DNA from: Ricordea florida | Lineage: Eukaryota; Cnidaria; Anthozoa; Corallimorpharia; Ricordeidae | Assembly: GCA_949710005.1 (NCBI GenBank) | Contig: OX453279.1 | Coordinates: forward strand, 13,628,578-13,692,577 | Direction of reading: 5' to 3' | DNA: 64,000 bases | In this document: positions 1-7,561 of the stretch, in pieces | How positions within the stretch are numbered: position 1 is the stretch's first letter | Layout: every line of letters begins with the position of its first letter | Program-made: the position numbers and the translations under genes | The notes under the pieces: generated by a model | Databases searched by the model: none | What the model saw: the letters and a program-made list of their open reading frames with translations, nothing else | What the model was told of the DNA's origin: nothing

Positions 1-1043
1 GTGGATGAGAGTCGTTTGTTATATTGTTGTTGTTTGTTTATTGTTATAAACTAATTAGGTAAATATATACAGTAATCAAATAAGCATACATGCCAATCAA
101 GTAGAATCAGATCAATGGAATCAAATAAATAGATAGGCCAATAAATAAAATACATAGGCTAATTAGATAGATGGATAAAGTAGTTATATCAATATATAAT
201 CTAATCAGTTAAATAGATTGATTAAGCAGGTATATATAAATAGGCCAATCAGATAAACACAACAGTCAAATAAATAGGTACATAGGCTAATCAGGTAAAT
301 ACATAGTTTAATCAAATAAGCATATATGCTAATATAGTACATACATAGGCTAACTAGATAAACCCATGTGGCAATCAGAAGAATAGATAGACTAATTACG
401 CAAATACATAGGCTAATTAGATAGATAGATAAAGTAATTAGGTCAATATTTAATCTTATCAGATAAATAGATTGGTTAAGCAAATATATATAAATAGGCT
501 TATTAGGTAAGTCCAACAGTCAAATTGGTAGATACATGCTCTAATCAGTTAAATACATAGACTAATTAAATAAGCATATATCGTAATCAAGTACTTACAT
601 AGGTGATCTGCTAATCAATGCCATCATAGGCCACTCAGGTAAGTCCATCAGGCAAAGTAGGTAAGCTCATCAGGCAAACAGCTAATTAAATAGGCTAATT
701 AGCCAAATACATAGGCTAATCAGATAAATAGATGAACTAGTTAGGAAAATATATAATATAATCAGGTAAATAGGCTAATTAGGTATATAAATGGGCCAAT
801 AAGGTAAACCCATAAGGCAATCAGGTAAATAGATAGGCTAATCAGGCAAAGACTTAGGCAAAAAGGTGGACTAGTTAGATAAATATATAATGTCTTCAGG
901 TAAATAGATAGGCTAAAAAGGTATATAAATAGGTCAATCAGATAAACCCAACAGCCAAATAAATAAGTACATAGGCTAACCAGGTAAATACATAGTTTAA
1001 TCAAATAAGCATATATGCTACTATAGTACATACATAGGCTAAC
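1..1043. repeat. AT-rich minisatellite array, left block
   Basis: The block is made of diverged copies of a ~20-21 bp monomer whose commonest form reads ataggctaatcaggtaaat. Phrases such as gataaacccaacagccaaat and aagcatatatgct recur at wider spacing and give a higher-order unit of roughly 0.35-0.4 kb. No gene is visible. The apparent long minus-strand reading frames (leucine, isoleucine and tyrosine rich) come from the 21-bp period being a multiple of three. The same order of variants reappears near 48080-49020, so this block is one half of a paralogous pair. Confidence 0.9.
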
Positions 1044-1183
1044 TGTGACGTTATGTACTTGACCTGGGAACGAGGTGGCGACCTCGTGGGATTTTTGCAG
1101 TAAATTTTGAGTCGACATTTTCGGAGTGTTTTGTGATCGGTTTTTTTGGGGTTGACTTGTTGTTTTTCTCCTGCCCGGCAATA
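1044..1183 (+). repeat. 5' LTR of the Gypsy element
   Basis: It starts TGTGACG and ends CCCGGCAATA. It matches the segment at 24667-24805 with about six or seven differences, including one length change in a T run. A short inverted repeat, cgaggt/acctcg, lies near its start. I see no clear TATA box or polyadenylation signal. Confidence 0.9.
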
Positions 1184-1186
1184 TTT

Positions 1187-1204
1187 TGGCGACCCCGCCA
1201 GGAC
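1187..1204 (+). other. Primer-binding site of the Gypsy element
   Basis: TGGCGACCCCGCCAGGAC follows the LTR after three bases. The TGG start is complementary to the CCA end of a tRNA. The next bases resemble the acceptor end of an arginine tRNA of the GACC... type, but I cannot fix the tRNA identity without a search. Confidence 0.6.
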
Positions 1205-1465
1205 TCACTGCTCGGGTTTGTGTGAACCCGAACGAAGCAGTGTTTAGTCGATTTTACGGAGTATTTTGTGTTCTACTTCGAGTGCGGAAATGATGACCAC
1301 GTGTGTGCGACCCAGGAGTGTTCTACTGCGATTTCTTCTGAGATTCTACTACCGGTGACTCGAAGGGACTTTTTGTTTTAGTTCGTTTTTATCTGTTGTA
1401 TTAAGGCCAGCTCTAGCCGAGCGAATTTCGTGGGCTTACATTGCCATTTGGTAGTTTTTGAAACA

Positions 1466-2721
1466 TAGCCGACATTCCTGAAATAGAGGAACTTCAACTC
1501 CAGTTAGAGGCTGACATTTGCGCTCTGGATCTTGACTCGCTTACGGCTGTGGCTATTCAACTGGACGTGGCAGTGAAGGGCCTTCGAAAACTTCAGCTGT
1601 CAAAGAACGTACGAAGGGAAGTGGAGGCAGAGGTAGAGGCATGTGAAGAATATTCGGCGAAAAAACAAGTGCTCCAGGAGTTAACGATACTCGTTGCTGG
1701 AGACCTGCCGCCGCTCGAGGGCGAAGAGGCCAAGCCAGTGGGCAAACCAGTTGTCAAGACAGAAGTAAAACCAGCCGCAGGGGAAACGGGAGCGAAGGCA
1801 GTCGGCTTTGACATCCATAAGGTCTTGAAAAGAGAATTAAAGATTCATGGTCAGATCAATGGAGATTTCAAACATGGCCTGTCGTTTGTCAGCCTTGTGA
1901 GACAAATCGAGACTGCTGTTAAAGCTGGGTCTTCGGAGAGTGAGGTGACGGAATCTGTAATTAGAGCGGTGAGTCCAAGTTTAAAACTTAGATCATATTT
2001 GGAAATGGTAACAGATTTATCCCTTGCTCGCCTGAGACAAATTTTGAGGGCCCACTACAAACAAAAGTCTGGGACAGAGCTCTATCAGGAACTCTCCGGG
2101 TTGTGTCAAGCATCCAAGAAATCAGCCCAAGACTTTTTGATTAGAGCAATGAACTTGATTCAGCAAATAATATTTGCATCTCATTCTACTGATAGTACTG
2201 TGAAGTATGATCCAGCTCTAGTCCAATCGTTGTTTATTCACGTCGTGGAGACAGGGCTCCAACAAGAGTCAATTAGGGCAAAGTTAAGACCACTCCTTGA
2301 AAAGTAGGGAGTTTCTGATGAGGAGTTGATGGAACGAATGAATGTGGCCGTGTCAGCAGAGTCTGAGAGATCCAACAAGATAGCTGGTAAGCGGGTACAA
2401 GTAAGCCAAGTGGAAGCAGATACTGGCCCACTCAATGCCAGCAGCACTGAGAAGAAGTCAGCACCTAAAAAGGACAAACCAAATAAGCTAATGGCAGCAT
2501 TGGAAGCTGTGCAAGCAGATGTAGCTTCCCTGCGTGACGCATTTAGGGGGAGGGGGAGAAGAGAGGTTTTCGTAGGAGGTCATGTAATGTTTGTCAAGAT
2601 ATGGGTCAACAGCAGTGCAACCATTGTTACAAGTGTGGGTCTGAGGAACATTTTGCACGAGGCTGTAAGAAGAACTTGAATCAGGAAAACACCCAGGGGC
2701 TGCAGTTGCGGGACAGGGTGT
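1466..2721 (+). pseudogene. gag: Gypsy gag (capsid-like region plus CCHC zinc knuckle), broken
   Basis: This is the structural polyprotein of the retrotransposon; gag forms the virus-like particle and binds the RNA. The frame is open from about 1466, without an ATG at its start, to a TAG at 2305-2307. After that stop the same frame continues through a charged, lysine-rich region. A frameshift near 2560 is needed to reach the zinc knuckle, visible at about 2624-2670 as CYKCGSEEHFARGC (C-x2-C-x4-H-x4-C). That frame ends with a TAG at 2719-2721. The helical 1800-2300 part looks like a capsid domain by position and composition only. The leader from 1205 to 1465 contains no recognisable gene. Confidence 0.8.
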
Positions 2722-3201
2722 AGCCCACAAGCGTGAATTGTCCCATTTTTGTCAAGGTTGAGGAAAGGGGGAGGCACAGTGTAGCACCCCATTTCAGCAG
2801 TGTAACAGATGCAAAGTTGTCCGATACTGTTCCAAAGTGTGTGAACGTAGACACTGGGGAGAACACAAAGACTTGTGCCAAGCAATTCTTCATTTGGCTG
2901 AAAGGACCAAAGGTACAGGGGGTGAAGAGGGGATATACCCTAGTCATTTGTCACCCAGAGAACATGCAACCATAGTGCCATTAGTTGGGCGGAAATGTAC
3001 TGTGCATTGTGAGTTGAATGGACAGGCAGCTGAAGCATTATGGGACACTGGTGCCCAGGTCTCTATCATCTCGTGGGACTGGGTGCAGGGCAATCTCCCT
3101 GAGTGTGAAGTGAAGCCTGTGCAGGAGCTTTTGGGTGTTTCAGGACTTGATCTTAAGGCAGCTAACGGAACTGATCTCCCTTATATGGGGTGGATTGACA
3201 T
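2710..3201 (+). pseudogene. Gypsy MYND finger plus aspartic protease, interrupted by the Polinton
   Basis: After a further frameshift near 2715 and a TGA at 2759-2761, the frame encodes a MYND-type zinc finger (about 2800-2885: QCNRCKVVRYCSKVC, then HWGEHKDLC). A retropepsin-like segment follows, with the catalytic triad ALWDTGAQVSIIS (Asp codon at 3044-3046). Retropepsin cuts the gag-pol polyprotein and works as a dimer. The coding sequence runs to 3201, where the Polinton begins, and resumes in a compatible frame directly after the Polinton at 20091. A MYND finger between knuckle and protease is an added protein- or nucleic-acid-binding module; its role here is unknown. Confidence 0.85.
3196..3201. 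other. Target-site duplication of the Polinton, left copy
   Basis: TGACAT lies immediately before the element and is repeated at 20090-20095. A 6-bp duplication is the known Polinton signature. Because the last base of the element is T, a 5-bp reading (GACAT) is equally possible. Confidence 0.85.
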
Positions 3202-3523
3202 AGTAGTTGCAGAAGGCCGGTTCTGGGACAATTTCATTTTGGTCGATTTTTTTTTGCGAAATCGATGTTTTTGGTGTGGTCGTTTTTTGATGTTACGATT
3301 TTTTTGCGAATTCGTGGTTTTGGGTGTGGTCGATTTTGTCAGATGGGTGTGGTCCAAAAGTTTGCCTATCGACTTGTTTGATTTTTCGATCGATGATTTT
3401 CTTTAAGGTGCCAATTTTTCCGTTTGGATCATCGATGTCCTTTGGGGGGTGGGGTGGGGGCCGAGTTGTTAAAGTGGGATTTTTGGTCGAGGGGTGCACC
3501 GATTGGCATACGCAAACGAAATG
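3202..3523 (+). repeat. Left terminal inverted repeat of the Polinton (322 bp)
   Basis: Bases 3202-3523 match the reverse complement of 19769-20090 over the whole length. The only mismatch I found is in the T-rich run near 3285. The last three bases are the ATG of the first gene. Inside are three copies of gtgtggtc (3274, 3324, 3347), a repeated TTTTTTGCGAA motif and a G-rich tract at about 3440-3465, all candidates for replication-origin or promoter elements. Confidence 0.95.
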
Positions 3524-3952
3524 GCACCAAACCTGCAAATTGATTTCAACTTGGCTTTCAATTATATAGAGTTGACTCTTTACAATTGCAAAAAGCTACG
3601 TAATGATGATTTCATTACCAAGATGAGGAATGAAATGATTGATTTCTTTCAACATTTTGCACCCAACGACATTTGTGAACTTTTTAAAGAGGTCGTTTCG
3701 TTTGATTATGAGGGTTGTAATTTTAGAGTATTAACCAGAAGAAGTTTGGAGGATGTTTTTAACATTGAAGGTCTTTGTAGCGATTTTCATGAATGTTGTG
3801 TAGCTAATTATGATTGTGGCGAGTATAAAATCATCAAGGTTAGTATTGTTATGAATGTTAGTGATGACTTGCTTGCCAGTGATGATTATGGCAAGTTTCA
3901 ACATTATATGATTCACGATTTGTTGAGAGGCAAGTTGTGTGTTTGGAATTAA
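3521..3952 (+). CDS. Polinton left-terminal protein, unknown function (143 aa)
   Basis: I do not recognise this protein. It is acidic and soluble-looking, with no membrane segment and scattered cysteines (SDFHECCVANYDCGEY). The ATG at 3521 was chosen over an upstream GTG because it forms the inner edge of the terminal repeat, and the gene at the opposite end starts on the same repeat ATG. Transcription would therefore start within the terminal repeat and run inward. The stop at 3950-3952 is followed by a hairpin at 3971-4015, shared with the convergent SLOG gene. A gene in this position could be an early accessory function, but nothing in the sequence shows that. Confidence 0.7.
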   Translation: MAPNLQIDFNLAFNYIELTLYNCKKLRNDDFITKMRNEMIDFFQHFAPNDICELFKEVVSFDYEGCNFRVLTRRSLEDVFNIEGLCSDFHECCVANYDCGEYKIIKVSIVMNVSDDLLASDDYGKFQHYMIHDLLRGKLCVWN

Positions 3953-3970
3953 CAGGGCTAGTCAAGTTTT

Positions 3971-4015
3971 AAGTGATCATTTTTGTAACATGGATCGTGT
4001 TACAAAAGTTCACTT
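3971..4015. terminator. Hairpin between convergent genes
   Basis: The arms aagtga...ttttgtaaca and tgttacaaaa...ttcactt form 10 bp plus 6 bp around a 7-base loop, with a small internal loop. It lies 18 bases after the left-terminal gene and 5 bases after the SLOG gene stop, so it could end transcripts from both sides. A related hairpin follows the right-terminal gene at 19088-19117. Hairpins mark transcript ends in mimiviruses and their virophages; extending that rule to this element is inference. Confidence 0.55.
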
Positions 4016-4020
4016 AATCA

Positions 4021-4404
4021 TTAGACATAAACGACTATAACCTCTCTCTTGTATTTCCCGGCCATCTTGATGGCTGATTTGGTACCCGGTGAGTAGTAAC
4101 GAGAAGGTAAGGCCAACACATGCGTCGCACACTCCATAATCGCTCTATTGCGAATTGGCCCAGCCGCTTTGCCATAATAGTCCCATTGAGGTTCAAACGC
4201 TTTGAATGGGATCTCCTTTTCAGTGGCAAAATCTTTAGCCAGTTCATCAACTCCTTCAGCACCCCCAGACACAATCAATTGTATGTCTGAGAGATCCAGC
4301 TTCCATTTCTTGAGAGCTTTACCTATTTGTTCTTTCAAGGTTATATAGTCATTGAAGTATCTACTGCCAACGATTGCCAATGATGTCATGATTTGCGAAG
4401 CCAT
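4021..4404 (-). CDS. SLOG-fold nucleotide-binding protein (YspA/DUF2493-like)
   Basis: This is a 127-residue single-domain protein. It has the SLOG signature blocks in order: IVGSR near residues 11-15, IVSGGAEGVDELA at about 44-56 and GKAAGPIRNRAIM at 78-90. These match the YspA/DUF2493 branch, a Rossmann-like fold that binds nucleotides or nucleotide-derived ligands in bacteria, phages and some defence systems. The usual arginine of the GGARGAD motif is Glu-Gly-Val here, so the ligand may differ. It has no membrane segment and no fused effector. It is convergent with the left-terminal gene and ends at the shared hairpin. The gene is intact. Possible roles include ligand sensing or sequestration, but neither can be read from the sequence. 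Confidence 0.88.
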   Translation of the reverse strand: MASQIMTSLAIVGSRYFNDYITLKEQIGKALKKWKLDLSDIQLIVSGGAEGVDELAKDFATEKEIPFKAFEPQWDYYGKAAGPIRNRAIMECATHVLALPSRYYSPGTKSAIKMAGKYKREVIVVYV

Positions 4405-4432
4405 GATCTATGGATTGGCCATTTCATTTTTT

Positions 4433-5968
4433 TTATTTGAAGAGCATCCAAGCGGCAATTCCAACTCCAATGATTAACAGTATCAGGTTGGTTTCATGAT
4501 TAGTATTTGTTTCTTCTTTGATTTCGGGTTGAGGATCAATCGTTGGTGATCGTTTAGTCTCTACAGTTGCATGTGGCAACTTGACTTTTGAGGATCCCAG
4601 ATTATGGCTGATTCCCACAGTCTTAGTCTCCAGGTTTATGTTTGTGTTGACATCAAATTTCATCTCATCAGTGGCCTTCATGAGGTTGTTGTTATACCCG
4701 ATCACACTCTCTGTGTTTATGATCATGTTACTGGGCATTAACCACACTCCAGGAGCAATGGCCAAATCAAGTCTTAACTTAGCTTCTTGAGTGGCCAGTT
4801 GATACCTTTGTATCGAACTCGAAATGTCATTCTCGATCACACTACTCTCAAACAGGGCCAAGAATTCTTGTTGAGTCTCGATCGCTCCACCACCAGTGCC
4901 CACAATCGAGTTTCTAGTGTTGACTTGCGCCCCCAGCACACAGTAAACAAATGCTTCAGCAGATCGATTCAATCTACCAAGTCCAGCTTTAGTGAGTCCA
5001 TAGCCACTCGTTGGTATGAACCAAGCATATTTGTAATCAGCAAAGTCATCGTTACGGATGAATGAGATGAGGTCACCCTTTTCCTTCTTACCCCCATCAT
5101 CAGCAAATTTACCACCTTCACCAGGCCACTGATCAGCTCCATCGTCATAGTTTCTTACCATATGGACATTTTGGTATCCTCCACCTACTCCATGGTATCC
5201 AGCCCCATAATCGATGAATATGTCACCCAAACCCCCGTTTCTTCCACCTTTCCATCTGAAGTCAGAGTTGTTTGAGATGCCAAATTCAGCGCATAATCGT
5301 TGATAAGCGACTTTGCTGTAAGGGTTGTTGTTGATTACAAAGGGTTGCTCATCAGGCATGGGAAGACTCAGTTCATACAATATTCGTCTTATGGTGAAGT
5401 ACACATGAAACTTGATGAAGCTACTCACGACTTTGGGGTAGCTGAGGCTTTCAAAGGGGCTTATCCCACAGCCAGAGGTCGCACACCACACTGCAAAGTT
5501 CAGCTGTTGTGGCCAGTAGTTCATGTCTGGGGCGTTCAACCACTTTCGACTTTGTTTACCAAACTTGAAAGTTACAACTTGGGAGGTGAAAACATTACGC
5601 ATCTTGGCGGTGAATTTCTTCGTGTTGGACACGTATATGTCCAGCGAGGTCAGCATGCTTGTGGTGTTACTGGTGGGGTTGTCAAAGTCAACGGCAGGTA
5701 TCGGGTAGTATCGTTTGGTCATGGTTAGGCTCGTTGGGAATGAGTTCAGCGTGTCATCATCGGCCAGTCCAAGATCAATCCAGAGTCGTGATTTCAAACT
5801 TGGTTGCATCCCATCAGTCCATGTTTTTCCAGAAGGGTCATCATAGGACATGATTGTCATACCGTTATGTTTCCATCTAATGTAACCTCCATATTGATCG
5901 TCCACAAATTTGAACTGGTCACGATCAGCCTTTGGATACCTATTTCTGAAGTCATCGAGTAAGCCCAT
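4433..5968 (-). CDS. Large conserved Polinton protein with C-terminal membrane anchor (511 aa)
   Basis: Only the C-terminus is clearly hydrophobic (about residues 494-511, LILLIIGVGIAAWMLF), preceded by a polar, acidic stretch, so it is probably a tail-anchored ectodomain. The central block around NFAVWCATSGCGIS and the later AEAFVYCVLGAQVN segment are of a kind I recall from unnamed proteins encoded near Polinton genes in invertebrates; that is memory, not a search. Size and position among membrane protein genes make a virion surface or vertex component plausible. The gene is intact, and its start codon lies directly after a leader hairpin that is duplicated in front of the next gene. Function is not established. 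Confidence 0.72.
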   Translation of the reverse strand: MGLLDDFRNRYPKADRDQFKFVDDQYGGYIRWKHNGMTIMSYDDPSGKTWTDGMQPSLKSRLWIDLGLADDDTLNSFPTSLTMTKRYYPIPAVDFDNPTSNTTSMLTSLDIYVSNTKKFTAKMRNVFTSQVVTFKFGKQSRKWLNAPDMNYWPQQLNFAVWCATSGCGISPFESLSYPKVVSSFIKFHVYFTIRRILYELSLPMPDEQPFVINNNPYSKVAYQRLCAEFGISNNSDFRWKGGRNGGLGDIFIDYGAGYHGVGGGYQNVHMVRNYDDGADQWPGEGGKFADDGGKKEKGDLISFIRNDDFADYKYAWFIPTSGYGLTKAGLGRLNRSAEAFVYCVLGAQVNTRNSIVGTGGGAIETQQEFLALFESSVIENDISSSIQRYQLATQEAKLRLDLAIAPGVWLMPSNMIINTESVIGYNNNLMKATDEMKFDVNTNINLETKTVGISHNLGSSKVKLPHATVETKRSPTIDPQPEIKEETNTNHETNLILLIIGVGIAAWMLFK

Positions 5969-6006
5969 CTTCTATCCAGAATTTGGGTAGAAGGGTTCAA
6001 ACTTTT
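5965..6006 (-). promoter_or_regulatory. Duplicated leader with hairpin, copy 1
   Basis: These 42 bases are identical to 6279-6320. On the minus strand both read into the start codon of the following gene. The arms cttcta and tagaag form a hairpin whose base lies at the ATG. Such exact identity between two leaders in one element suggests a recent copying event and a shared regulator, or a shared 3' end signal for the gene upstream. Confidence 0.6.
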
Positions 6007-6012
6007 AAGCCA

Positions 6013-6282
6013 TTAGCTAAGTGCCCAGTATATAAATTTAAATGAATATATTGCTGTATTGATCACTATGTATCCTAAGGCTCCAACAACTAAACAACCT
6101 ACAACAGATTTTACATCATTGATTTCTGAACGCAAAGAACGAATTTGATCTTTAGTTGCAAACTCTTTGGGAATGATTATCTTTACTTTTTCACACCATT
6201 CCCTAATAGCATCAACTTCATTTTGAGTTGCATATTCTGTAATAGGCTCTCTGTTTTTGAGATCGTTTAGTGTGAAGACCAT
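6013..6282 (-). CDS. Small membrane protein (89 aa)
   Basis: The N-terminal two thirds is charged and helical (ATKDQIRSLRSEINDVKS). A single hydrophobic segment runs from about residue 58 to 86 (VVGCLVVGALGYIVINTAIY), leaving almost no C-terminal tail, so this looks like a tail-anchored protein. I do not recognise a family. The gene shares an identical 42-bp leader with the 511-residue gene that follows it on the minus strand, so the two are probably expressed together. It is intact. Confidence 0.65.
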   Translation of the reverse strand: MVFTLNDLKNREPITEYATQNEVDAIREWCEKVKIIIPKEFATKDQIRSLRSEINDVKSVVGCLVVGALGYIVINTAIYSFKFIYWALS

Positions 6283-6320
6283 CTTCTATCCAGAATTTGG
6301 GTAGAAGGGTTCAAACTTTT
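6279..6320 (-). promoter_or_regulatory. Duplicated leader with hairpin, copy 2
   Basis: This is an exact copy of the 42 bases at 5965-6006, again ending on the start codon of the downstream gene. Sequence outside the 42 bases differs, so the unit was duplicated or conserved as a block. Confidence 0.6.
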
Positions 6321-6362
6321 CAATTTATTGGCATTAGTATTTGTTTTGCTCATAAACTAAAG

Positions 6363-6671
6363 TTATGGTCCTCCTTTTAGTTCTTTGAGGATTTCGTTGC
6401 GCACTCTCTGCCTCAATACCACGGGGTCCTCTCCATTGATATTTTTTTGAGCCTTAGCCCGTATCTCAGCCTTGAGCTTTTCGAATTTCTTGAGTTCTTC
6501 CATGATCAACGAGAATTCTGAGTCAGAGATCGTATTGTCACGAAGGGCTTTGGAAACCAGGTCTTCAATGGTGTTTATTTTGGATCTGGCCAGTGTGATG
6601 GTGTTTTGGTGTTTCACAGCTTTCAGTTCAACAGTTTCACAGTTGGGGTAAATCGCCTTATATGCTTCCAT
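6363..6671 (-). CDS. Small helical Polinton protein (102 aa)
   Basis: This is a soluble, strongly helical and charged protein with no membrane segment. The middle reads as a probable coiled coil (SDSEFSLIMEELKKFEKL) with a basic C-terminal half. I recall similar short proteins beside Polinton genes in other invertebrates, but have no functional name for them. The ATG at 6671 is the first in frame. The gene is intact and lies in a run of same-strand genes between two membrane-protein genes and a broken gene. Confidence 0.6.
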   Translation of the reverse strand: MEAYKAIYPNCETVELKAVKHQNTITLARSKINTIEDLVSKALRDNTISDSEFSLIMEELKKFEKLKAEIRAKAQKNINGEDPVVLRQRVRNEILKELKGGP

Positions 6672-6702
6672 TTTGGACTGAGGATCACTTACTTTTAAGA
6701 TG

Positions 6703-7355
6703 TTATCTGAATCGTAAACTGAATGTGATGGGGGAACCCTTCAGATCAAGTTTCTTCCATCCAATGTCGAGGATGCTTAAGTCGAAGTGGTTTATGGGGC
6801 TCTTATGTTTTTGAGCTGGCATGGCTGGGTAATCCTGTGATGGTATGTTGGCAAGGAGGTGGGAGGGCGAGAGTTTCACGGGTTCTCCAGATTGAGTCTT
6901 GTTCACATATGACGAGTTATTGTCCACTATACTACACATAAGTCTCAGCGGCTCCTTAATCTGTATGTTTATGGGGTACAGCTTTCCAGGGGTTACGGTT
7001 TCAGGTAACCCAAGACCAACTTGGAGTGAGTCTTGTGAGTTTAATGGAGTCTTGTGAGTTTAATGTTGAAGCTCTTGTTGGAATACAGGTAGTCAACAGT
7101 GTCAGTCTCAATGATCGATAACTTGGCATTATCCGTATCGTTCAGAAAGATTGCGTGTATGTCACGTAGAGAGTATGTACCAGGTTGAACTATTATGATG
7201 GCTCGATTATCCTCCTTGAGAAAGCCTTCTCGATTCTTGAAGTTGACCAATCGTTTGGGTACAATACAGTCGAGGAGTTGGATCTCCCGAATCTTTTCCA
7301 GTGGGGGATCCAAATACACCCTGGCTTCAGACTCGTATGTAGTAATGCTCAACAT
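6703..7355 (-). pseudogene. Conserved Polinton protein, broken by a 19-bp tandem duplication
   Basis: The upstream part (from 7355) is open for 104 codons and includes PPLEKIREIQLLDCIVPKR, a block I recall from Polinton-associated hypothetical proteins. It stops at 7041. The downstream part, in another frame, is open through about 7035-6703 and holds proline-rich and charged sequence. A perfect 19-bp tandem duplication (gagtcttgtgagtttaatg twice, at 7028-7065) sits exactly at the switch point. Because 19 is not a multiple of three it shifts the frame. Taking one copy away does not by itself align the two parts, so a second small indel must be present. Function unknown; a virion role is a guess from context. 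Confidence 0.65.
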
Positions 7356-7364
7356 GTTGTTTGA

Positions 7365-7553
7365 TTACCTCTTAGTCATCTTTAAATTTCTATAGTCAGC
7401 ACCTGAGAGGAATCGAGTTTTGATGATGCCACAGCTGGAACATTTACACTTCATCATCGGCCTTCCTTTGGATGTTTTGGCAAAGGTTTCACTACCAGGT
7501 ACACAATCAGTCAGCTTTTTCTCTTTGACACAGTAGCTCTTCATTTGATTCAT
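7365..7553 (-). CDS. Small zinc-ribbon protein (62 aa; DUF5679-like)
   Basis: This is a short basic protein with an N-terminal YCVKEKK block and a C-terminal CKCSSCGIIKTRF block. It resembles the tiny zinc-ribbon proteins common in Polintons and in some large DNA viruses, proposed to bind DNA or act as core proteins. The usual second cysteine of the first knuckle is a glutamate here (C-x2-E), so metal binding may be altered or supplied by Cys17. Met1 and Met4 are both possible starts. The gene is intact and lies just after the membrane-active protein gene. Confidence 0.65.
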   Translation of the reverse strand: MNQMKSYCVKEKKLTDCVPGSETFAKTSKGRPMMKCKCSSCGIIKTRFLSGADYRNLKMTKR

Positions 7554-7561
7554 TTACGTTT

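Noticed and set aside
205-1208. Long minus-strand hydrophobic reading frames in the satellite
   Set aside because: They follow from the 21-bp (seven codon) monomer, occur throughout all array blocks, lack a conserved start or end, and one even runs into the LTR.
1593-1814. Small minus-strand frame opposite gag
   Set aside because: Antisense shadow with biased Ser/Thr composition.
5300-5728. Plus-strand open frame inside the 511-residue gene
   Set aside because: It is antisense to a longer, better supported gene and has no domain.
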